From assembly GCA_964641895.1 (NCBI GenBank), contig CAZXLA010000202.1, forward strand, positions 1 through 6,753: a DNA stretch of 6,753 nucleotides. The letters run 5' to 3'. This document shows, piece by piece, positions 1 to 4,073 of this stretch. Below the pieces are notes generated by a model, which searched no databases, had not been told where the DNA came from, and saw only the letters and a list, made by a program, of their open reading frames with translations. The stretch's first letter is position 1. Each line of letters opens with the position of its first letter. This DNA is from UBA2421 sp964641895 (GTDB lineage: Bacteria; Planctomycetota; Phycisphaerae; Tepidisphaerales; Tepidisphaeraceae). A program made the position numbers and the translations under genes.

Positions 1-6
1 GGATTA

Positions 7-29
7 GGGTGGGAGGGCTGTGGGGCGGG
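7..29 (+). other. G-rich tract, putative G-quadruplex
   Basis: Five runs of three or four G lie within 23 bases (7-9, 11-13, 15-17, 22-25, 27-29), separated by loops of 1, 1, 4 and 1 bases. This fits the usual G3+N1-7 quadruplex pattern. It lies just beyond the end of the minus-strand genes, so the G-rich strand is their template strand. The first bases (GGATTAGGGTGGGAGGG) also resemble the GGGTTAGGGTGAGGG-type dispersed repeats seen between genes in several bacterial phyla; that resemblance is from memory. The window edge cuts it off. Confidence 0.4.
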
Positions 30-49
30 ATCGCGCATTATTACTGCCT

Positions 50-136
50 CTACTTTGGGTCCGACGGAAGAATCGCCGTCAGTTGATCGATCAACGTTTG
101 CAGTTCCTTATCAAGGTACAGCAAATCATCCTTCAT
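50..136 (-). CDS. 28-codon ORF after the nucleotidyltransferase; possible remnant of a HepT-type partner
   Basis: The ORF begins MKDDLLYLDKEL and ends ILPSDPK before TAG, with TAA TAA following in the same frame. Its ATG lies inside the last codons of the nucleotidyltransferase gene (11-bp overlap), and GGAGGT sits five bases upstream, so translation and coupling look real. In MntA/HepT modules the position after the nucleotidyltransferase is usually held by a HepT/DUF86 protein of about 110-140 residues whose N-terminus often reads like MKDDxxYL. Here only that N-terminus could be present, and the HepT RX4HXY motif is absent. Neither other frame continues the protein, so a single frameshift does not rescue it. 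It may be a deletion remnant or a genuine small coupled peptide. The HepT link rests on context and about eight residues. Confidence 0.4.
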   Translation of the reverse strand: MKDDLLYLDKELQTLIDQLTAILPSDPK

Positions 137-422
137 AATGCACCTCCGCCTCGCGCAGCACTTGGGTTCGAATCCAGCGATTCACGCCGTGTTCCGGCAC
201 CAGATCAACCTTGCGACCAAGTAGCTCTGACAATTCATCTGCGCAGGTCACAATATCCCAGCCCGGCGTCTTGCCATCTTCAAAAGTGTAAAGAACGTCG
301 ACATCGCTGTCGGGCGAAAAATCGCTACGAACGACTGATCCAAAAAATGAAAGCTTTTTGATGTGCCACTTGCGGCAAAACTCGGCAAGCCTGATGCGAT
401 CGTAATCGAGCTTCACGGCCAT
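126..422 (-). CDS. MntA-type minimal nucleotidyltransferase (pol beta superfamily)
   Basis: This 98-residue protein is a minimal nucleotidyltransferase fold. The signature FFGSVVRSDFSPDSDVDVL occupies residues 26-44, with G28-S29 and the metal-binding pair D40/D42. The third carboxylate is probably D73 in KVDLV. Length and motif match the MNT family, whose MntA members act as antitoxins by AMPylating a HepT RNase; other members are orphans of unknown role. The C-terminus (LREAEVHYEG) is typical of proteins whose gene overlaps a HepT gene. The ATG at 422 is preceded by GGAG five bases upstream (428-431). The gene starts 14 bp after the lpxA stop on the same strand, so it is probably co-transcribed with the lipid A genes. 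Codon use looks more AT-rich than its neighbours, hinting at later acquisition. The fold is well supported; an antitoxin role is inference because no intact toxin is visible. Confidence 0.85.
   Translation of the reverse strand: MAVKLDYDRIRLAEFCRKWHIKKLSFFGSVVRSDFSPDSDVDVLYTFEDGKTPGWDIVTCADELSELLGRKVDLVPEHGVNRWIRTQVLREAEVHYEG
142..147 (-). promoter_or_regulatory. Strong ribosome binding site for the 28-codon ORF
   Basis: GGAGGT on the minus strand, five bases before the ATG at 136 and inside the 3' end of the nucleotidyltransferase gene. It is the best-spaced Shine-Dalgarno sequence in the window. It supports translation of the downstream ORF, or of an ancestral full-length partner. Confidence 0.6.
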
Positions 423-436
423 CGGTGCTCCGGCAA

Positions 437-1252
437 CTACTTCCGCAGTCCTTCAAGATACCGCCCATACTTCCCGCTATCGCGGCGGCGGAGGAAGGCG
501 ACCATGGCCTTTACGTGCTCGTTGATGCCGTTGTTGGTATCAAAATCGGCCATCGTTACGCTTAGCGGTTTGCTGCGGCTCACGAAAAGCCGGCGTGTGG
601 CATCGTCCAGCGCGGTGACATCGTCTTCGGTGAATCCGGCGCGGCGCAGGCCTACTTCGTTCAGGGCGCGAATGCTGTCTTTGTCGCTTACTTTAACGAA
701 CGGCGGCACGTCATGGTGAATCCTAGCGGCGCCGCCGATGTACGCGTAATCGCCCACGGTCACCCACGCGTTGATGCCCACCAGGCCGTTGAGCACGATG
801 TTGTTCCCCAGCACCACATGGCCGGCGAGCATGACATTGTTGGCGATCACGTTTCGCGATCCCACCTGGCAATCGTGGCCGATGTGCGCGTTGACCATCA
901 GCAGGTTGCTGTCGCCGATGCGCGTGATCCCGCCGCCGTTGATCGTCCCGCCGTAGGTGGTGCCGGTGTGAATGGTGACGTGTTCGCGAATCTGGTTGCC
1001 GTCGCCAATTTCCAGGCCGGTCGGCTCGTTCTTGTATTTCAGGTCCTGCGGATAATCGCCCAGCGCCGCGAAAGGATGGATGACGTTTCCGGCGCCGATC
1101 TTCGTCCGCCCGGCGATGAAAACGTGGCTGATGAGCTTGGTTCCCGCGCCGATGCAAACGTGCGGCCCGACTACGCAGAACGGGCCGATCTCCACGTCGT
1201 CGGCAATGTGTGCCTCGGGGCTGATGATCGAATTGGGGGCAATAACTGGCAT
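437..1252 (-). CDS. lpxA: UDP-N-acetylglucosamine O-acyltransferase LpxA
   Basis: LpxA moves a 3-hydroxyacyl chain from ACP to the 3-OH of UDP-GlcNAc, the first step of lipid A synthesis in the cytoplasm. The 271-residue protein has the left-handed beta-helix hexapeptide repeats (about residues 1-190) and a helical C-terminal domain. Lined up by eye with E. coli LpxA it keeps QDLKY with K72 (E. coli K76), VTIH with H95, the NLLMVNAHIGHDC block with H123 and catalytic H126 (E. coli H125), and AGH with H145. N198 and the GLRRAGF segment also match. The acyl-length ruler position (E. coli G173) is glycine, G174, compatible with a long chain. Two oddities stand out. A five-residue insertion precedes the catalytic block, and E. 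coli H160-Q161-F162 is replaced by N161-A162-W163. The ATG at 1252 fits the family N-terminus, but no Shine-Dalgarno sequence precedes it; the repeat hairpin ends nine bases away. It follows lpxC-fabZ on the same strand. Confidence 0.95.
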   Translation of the reverse strand: MPVIAPNSIISPEAHIADDVEIGPFCVVGPHVCIGAGTKLISHVFIAGRTKIGAGNVIHPFAALGDYPQDLKYKNEPTGLEIGDGNQIREHVTIHTGTTYGGTINGGGITRIGDSNLLMVNAHIGHDCQVGSRNVIANNVMLAGHVVLGNNIVLNGLVGINAWVTVGDYAYIGGAARIHHDVPPFVKVSDKDSIRALNEVGLRRAGFTEDDVTALDDATRRLFVSRSKPLSVTMADFDTNNGINEHVKAMVAFLRRRDSGKYGRYLEGLRK

Positions 1253-1254
1253 AA

Positions 1255-1335
1255 GCTGTCAGCCGAGAGCCGTCAGTCGAGAGCGGAGAGCATGGATTAA
1301 ATTGCTCTCGGCTATCCGCTAACGGCTATCGGCTA
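1255..1335. repeat. Imperfect inverted repeat of degenerate heptamers between lpxC-fabZ and lpxA
   Basis: Two 31-base arms (1261-1291 and 1304-1334) are reverse complements at 25 of 31 positions, with a 12-base AT-rich loop (1292-1303). Each arm has a seven-base period. On the left the units are GCTGTCA, GCCGAGA, GCCGTCA, GTCGAGA and GCGGAGA, starting at 1255. On the right they are GCTCTCG, GCTATCC, GCTAACG and GCTATCG, starting at 1304. The element fills nearly all of the 86-bp gap, stopping two bases before the lpxA start codon and three before the lpxC-fabZ stop. No T-run follows on either strand, so it is not a normal terminator. Similar GCTATCG-type heptamer clusters are, to my recollection, dispersed in planctomycete genomes. 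Confidence 0.85.
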
Positions 1336-1338
1336 CCT

Positions 1339-2658
1339 TCAAACCGGCTCGGCATCCACGAGCATAAATTTAATCTCGGCCTCGGCGGCAACTTTCTCCT
1401 GTACATATGCTTTACAGCGAACGTGACCCGTTCGGCTCTTGACCCGAACGGCGACCGCTTCCAGAATCAACTGGTCGCCCGGCACAACAGGGTGGCGCAT
1501 CTTCACCTTATCCATGCTGAGCAATACGGCAAGTTTGCCGGTGTGTTCGAGCTTCTGGCTGAGCAGAATCCCGCCGAGCTGGGCGAGCGCTTCGACAATC
1601 AGCACGCCGGGGAAAATCGGCTGGCCGGGATAGTGGCCTTGCAGCGCCATGTCATTATACGTGACATTTTTTACACCGATTGCCCGCGTATCGCCCTCGA
1701 TTTTCAAGACGCGATCGACGAGCAGCATCGGGTAGCGGTGCGGCAGGATGCGTTGGATTTTGCGGATGTCCAGCGCCACACCGTCGCGGTGCAGGAGGTT
1801 TTCACGTTCGTTGCCCGCGTGCATTTCCAGCAGCCGCCGGGCCAGCATGTGGTTAAGGTCGTGGCCGGATTTGTGGGCCACCAGCCGCCCGCGAATGGGC
1901 CGGCCGACGAGGTACAGGTCGCCGATGAGATCCAGCGCCTTGTGTCGCGCACATTCGTCGACAAACCGATATTGGTTGTCTATCGGCCCGCTGGGCGAAA
2001 TCACCAGCACATCTTTAGGCGAAAGGTGCCTGCCGATGCCCCGGCTTTCGAGTTCGCGGGCTTCGTCTTCAAAGATAAACGTTCGCGCTGGCGCGAGTGT
2101 ACCGGCGAAATCATCGGTGCCAAGCACGAACGCAATCGTCTGGCGGCCGACCGGCGCCGGGGCTTCAAGGTCGTAGATGATTTCCAGCCGGTCGGTGGGT
2201 CCGGGCAACGCCGCAAGGGTGGCGTCGCCGAGCGTTACCTGCACCGGCCGGGTGATGATCAGCGGCTGAACATCGGCGCTTTGTTCGACCGGCCCGGCTT
2301 CGCGAATGGCGTTGACGAACGGCATGCTCGATCCGTCGCCCATCGGCACTTCACCGATCGCGCCGCCGGTGATTTTTACCACCGCGTTATCAATCTGCAG
2401 CCCCGCCAAAGCCGCCATGCAGTGCTCAACCGTTTCAACGTGCAACGTGCCGTTACGCAGGCAGGTGCGGCGGGGGCGTTTCATCACGTTGCTGACGTGC
2501 GCAGCGATCGTGGCGACCTTTTCATCCTGCTCGCGTACGAACGTAATGCCGCTGCCCACTTCCGCCGGCGCGAACGTCAACCGCACCGGCTCGCCGCTGA
2601 ACAGGCCGCGGCCGTCGAGGGTTACTTCGCGCGAAATGGTCTTTTGCAAAAAGGGCAT
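1339..2658 (-). CDS. lpxC-fabZ: Bifunctional LpxC deacetylase / FabZ 3-hydroxyacyl-ACP dehydratase fusion
   Basis: The N-terminal part (about residues 1-290) is LpxC, the zinc enzyme that deacetylates UDP-3-O-acyl-GlcNAc, the committed step of lipid A synthesis. The C-terminal part (about 297-439) is FabZ, which dehydrates 3-hydroxyacyl-ACP in fatty acid elongation. Visible LpxC residues are E78-H79 in TVEH, T193 in ARTF, zinc ligands H239 and D243 in HKALD, and H266 in HKSGHDLN. Visible FabZ residues are LPHRYPMLLVDR, H342 in GHYPGQPIFPG and E356 in VEALAQ. Both active sites look intact and both domains are full length. The fusion joins two enzymes that compete for the 3-hydroxyacyl pool and is known from Bacteroidetes and Planctomycetes among others. 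I start at the ATG at 2658 (439 residues) because QKTI then sits at the family N-terminus; a TTG at 2667 would add three residues. No good Shine-Dalgarno precedes either start. It is the first gene of its strand after a divergent gap. Confidence 0.96.
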   Translation of the reverse strand: MPFLQKTISREVTLDGRGLFSGEPVRLTFAPAEVGSGITFVREQDEKVATIAAHVSNVMKRPRRTCLRNGTLHVETVEHCMAALAGLQIDNAVVKITGGAIGEVPMGDGSSMPFVNAIREAGPVEQSADVQPLIITRPVQVTLGDATLAALPGPTDRLEIIYDLEAPAPVGRQTIAFVLGTDDFAGTLAPARTFIFEDEARELESRGIGRHLSPKDVLVISPSGPIDNQYRFVDECARHKALDLIGDLYLVGRPIRGRLVAHKSGHDLNHMLARRLLEMHAGNERENLLHRDGVALDIRKIQRILPHRYPMLLVDRVLKIEGDTRAIGVKNVTYNDMALQGHYPGQPIFPGVLIVEALAQLGGILLSQKLEHTGKLAVLLSMDKVKMRHPVVPGDQLILEAVAVRVKSRTGHVRCKAYVQEKVAAEAEIKFMLVDAEPV

Positions 2659-2673
2659 GGGGAGCAACGCGAT

Positions 2674-2702
2674 ATTCTACCTGAATTGCGGGAAGGATTG
2701 AA
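2674..2702 (-). promoter_or_regulatory. Weak sigma-70-like promoter candidate for lpxC-fabZ
   Basis: On the minus strand TAGAAT (2674-2679, five of six matches to TATAAT) is preceded by TTCAAT (2697-2702, three of six to TTGACA) with a 17-base spacer. Transcription would start near 2667, leaving a leader of only about nine bases before the ATG at 2658, which fits the missing Shine-Dalgarno. The -35 match is poor, so this is a candidate only. No convincing plus-strand promoter for the divergent gene was seen in the same gap. Confidence 0.25.
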
Positions 2703-2805
2703 GCGGGAGAACCAAGGCTGGTTATTGAGTCATTAAGGCGATCTTTCATCGGTTATCGGACTTCGAATGATGCGACCCCACTCTTTGGTCGAAGATCATC
2801 CATGT

Positions 2806-3870
2806 ATGATCTTCTTCGTCGTCAAAAAATATCACGATTACACCATAGGCAACTTCCTCCAGTCGTGGGGCCGCGACCTCATCGGCAAGGTGGCGATTCT
2901 GTCGTACGAAGATTGCGCTTATTCCACGCGGCTGCACCATGGGACATACGTCTTCACCGATTTTGAGCGGATGAGCAGTGCACAGCTCGAATTGGCTCGA
3001 CACGTCGCGCCGCAGATTGAGAAGGCGGGTTGTCGCATTCTCAACCGACCCGAACGCGTGCTCGACCGCGCGGCGTTGCAGAAGAAACTGCACGACGAAG
3101 GGACCAACGATTTTCGGGTCTATCGTGCAGAGGAAGATCTGGCTGGCGTGAAGTTCCCGGTGTTCGTCCGTCGCATCAGCGATCATATGGGGAAAATGAG
3201 CGGGTTGATCGAATCGCACGATGAACTGCAAAAGGAATTGTTCCTGCGCAAAGCCCGCGGTGAGAATGATACGCTCGTGGTCGAACGGATCGACATTCGC
3301 AGCCCCGACGGCATGTTCCGAAAGTACGGCGTGCTCCGCTGCGGACAAGAGCTTGTCGCGCGGCATCTCTATTTTTCGCAGAACTGGGTGCAAAACATCA
3401 CCGACATCGTGGATGATGAGAAAGTCGCCCTTGAAGCGGCGTACATGGAAACCAATCCGCATGCCGAACAGATTCGCCGCGTGTTCGAATTGGCGGGCAC
3501 GGACTACGGCCGGGTGGATTACGGTCTGCACAACGGCCGCGTGCAGGTGTGGGAGATCAACACCAACCCGATGATGATGGCGGCGCCATATCGCATCGAG
3601 CATCGGCGGCTGGGTCATATCTCGAAAAGCACCGCCAAAGCGACGGCGGCGATTGCGGCACTGGACGACGGCGTGACGTTCGACGAAACCGACCGGCGCA
3701 ATTGGTTTGGCATCGAAGTTGATCCGCACCTGCGATCGCGCCTGGGCGTTCGTCCGGCGGATCACGCGCTGCGCTATGTCGGCAAGGCGTTGGGCAGGAT
3801 CAGCCGCATGCCCGGGGTGAAGGAAATCATCAACACCTGCCAGTGGGCGCGGTGGCTGGCCACGCGCTAG
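2806..3870 (+). CDS. ATP-grasp-like protein of unknown substrate
   Basis: The 354-residue protein resembles a little-studied family with an ATP-grasp-like layout; I do not recognise a characterised member. Reading from M1 (MIFFVVKKYHDYT) there is an N-terminal alpha/beta region with GTYVFTDFERM at about 46-56, then a segment like the ATP-grasp lysine strand and glycine loop (PVFVRR at 118-123, SDHMGKMSG at 125-133). The C-terminal metal-site pattern is GRVDYGLHNGRVQVWEINTNP (about 235-255), with D238, E250, N252 and N254 as likely magnesium ligands. Such proteins normally use ATP to join a carboxylate to an amine or thiol. There is no signal peptide or membrane segment, so it should be cytoplasmic. 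I prefer the ATG at 2806 because a hydrophobic strand beginning MIFFVV suits the fold. An upstream ATG at 2767 would add 13 residues (MMRPHSLVEDHPC); neither has a clear Shine-Dalgarno. It is divergent from lpxC-fabZ and 203 bp upstream of hppA. Confidence 0.75.
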   Translation: MIFFVVKKYHDYTIGNFLQSWGRDLIGKVAILSYEDCAYSTRLHHGTYVFTDFERMSSAQLELARHVAPQIEKAGCRILNRPERVLDRAALQKKLHDEGTNDFRVYRAEEDLAGVKFPVFVRRISDHMGKMSGLIESHDELQKELFLRKARGENDTLVVERIDIRSPDGMFRKYGVLRCGQELVARHLYFSQNWVQNITDIVDDEKVALEAAYMETNPHAEQIRRVFELAGTDYGRVDYGLHNGRVQVWEINTNPMMMAAPYRIEHRRLGHISKSTAKATAAIAALDDGVTFDETDRRNWFGIEVDPHLRSRLGVRPADHALRYVGKALGRISRMPGVKEIINTCQWARWLATR

Positions 3871-3998
3871 ACCTCCTCAGATTCGCCTTTTCCGCTCTTT
3901 CAACCGATAAACCGAAAAGCTGTTCGGTATAACGGAGCGAAAGTTGTGTCAGGGCGAATCTCCGTTTAACATTCCACGCCCTTAATCAAAGGTTGCCC

Positions 3999-4035
3999 AG
4001 CTTAACGCTGGTAGCTTAACGTTTCGTCGTTTAAC
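3999..4035 (+). repeat. TTAAC direct repeats upstream of hppA
   Basis: AGCTTAACG occurs twice, at 3999-4007 and 4013-4021, 14 bases apart start to start. CGTTTAAC follows at 4028-4035, keeping the TTAAC core at about 14-15 base steps, and another copy of CGTTTAAC lies at 3963-3970. The array could be an operator with helically spaced sites or simply local sequence drift. No regulator is encoded in the window. Confidence 0.4.
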
Positions 4036-4054
4036 TCCCGTCAGTGCAGAGCTT

Positions 4055-4061
4055 GAGGAGG
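4055..4061 (+). promoter_or_regulatory. Ribosome binding site of hppA
   Basis: GAGGAGG is a full-strength Shine-Dalgarno sequence, but it lies 12 bases before the ATG at 4074, longer than the usual 5-9. No other start codon is better placed. It is also half of the 8-bp complementarity with 3872-3879. Confidence 0.65.
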
Positions 4062-4073
4062 CTCCAAATAGAC

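Larger units (their letters stand above)
3871..4073 (+). promoter_or_regulatory. Structured gap / possible SD-sequestering leader of hppA
   Basis: This 203-bp gap holds several potential RNA helices. CCTCCTCA (3872-3879), starting two bases after the upstream stop, is perfectly complementary to TGAGGAGG (4054-4061), the hppA Shine-Dalgarno region. Inside that pair lie GATTCGCC/GGCGAATC (3880-3887 with 3953-3960), CGCTC/GAGCG (3893-3897 with 3935-3939) and the hairpin ACCGAA/TTCGGT (3911-3916 with 3923-3928), nested in that order. A second hairpin, CCAGC-TTAAC-GCTGG, spans 3997-4011. The whole could fold as a branched RNA closed by a helix that hides the ribosome binding site. It matches no riboswitch class I know, and I see no convincing promoter or T-run terminator here. 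The pairings are visible; the regulatory role is inference. Confidence 0.45.

Noticed and set aside
163..180. GGGTTCGAATCC, which matches the tRNA T-loop consensus
   Set aside because: It lies inside the nucleotidyltransferase gene. The flanks do not make a T stem, and there is no acceptor stem, D arm or anticodon arm around it.
713..1300. Plus-strand ORF of 195 codons opposite lpxA
   Set aside because: It is a repetitive Val/Asp/Ala shadow of the LpxA hexapeptide repeats.
1261..1334. The heptamer hairpin as a terminator for lpxC-fabZ
   Set aside because: No T-run follows either arm, and terminating here would cut off lpxA, which lacks a promoter of its own that I can see.
1255..1335. CRISPR array suggested by repeated short units
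   Set aside because: The units are only seven bases long, degenerate and contiguous, with no spacers and no cas genes.
1423..2736. Long plus-strand ORF of 437 codons opposite lpxC-fabZ
   Set aside because: It mirrors the antisense of a confidently identified gene in a GC-rich genome. Its composition is rich in Arg, His and Ala, and no domain is recognisable.
2746..3765. Minus-strand ORF of 339 codons opposite the ATP-grasp-like gene
   Set aside because: The plus-strand frame has ordered motifs (EINTNP and others). The minus frame has a shadow-like composition and no recognisable fold.
4044..4073. GTG at 4044 as an upstream start of hppA
   Set aside because: It has no Shine-Dalgarno of its own, would place GAGGAGG inside the gene, and would put ten charged residues before a good signal peptide.
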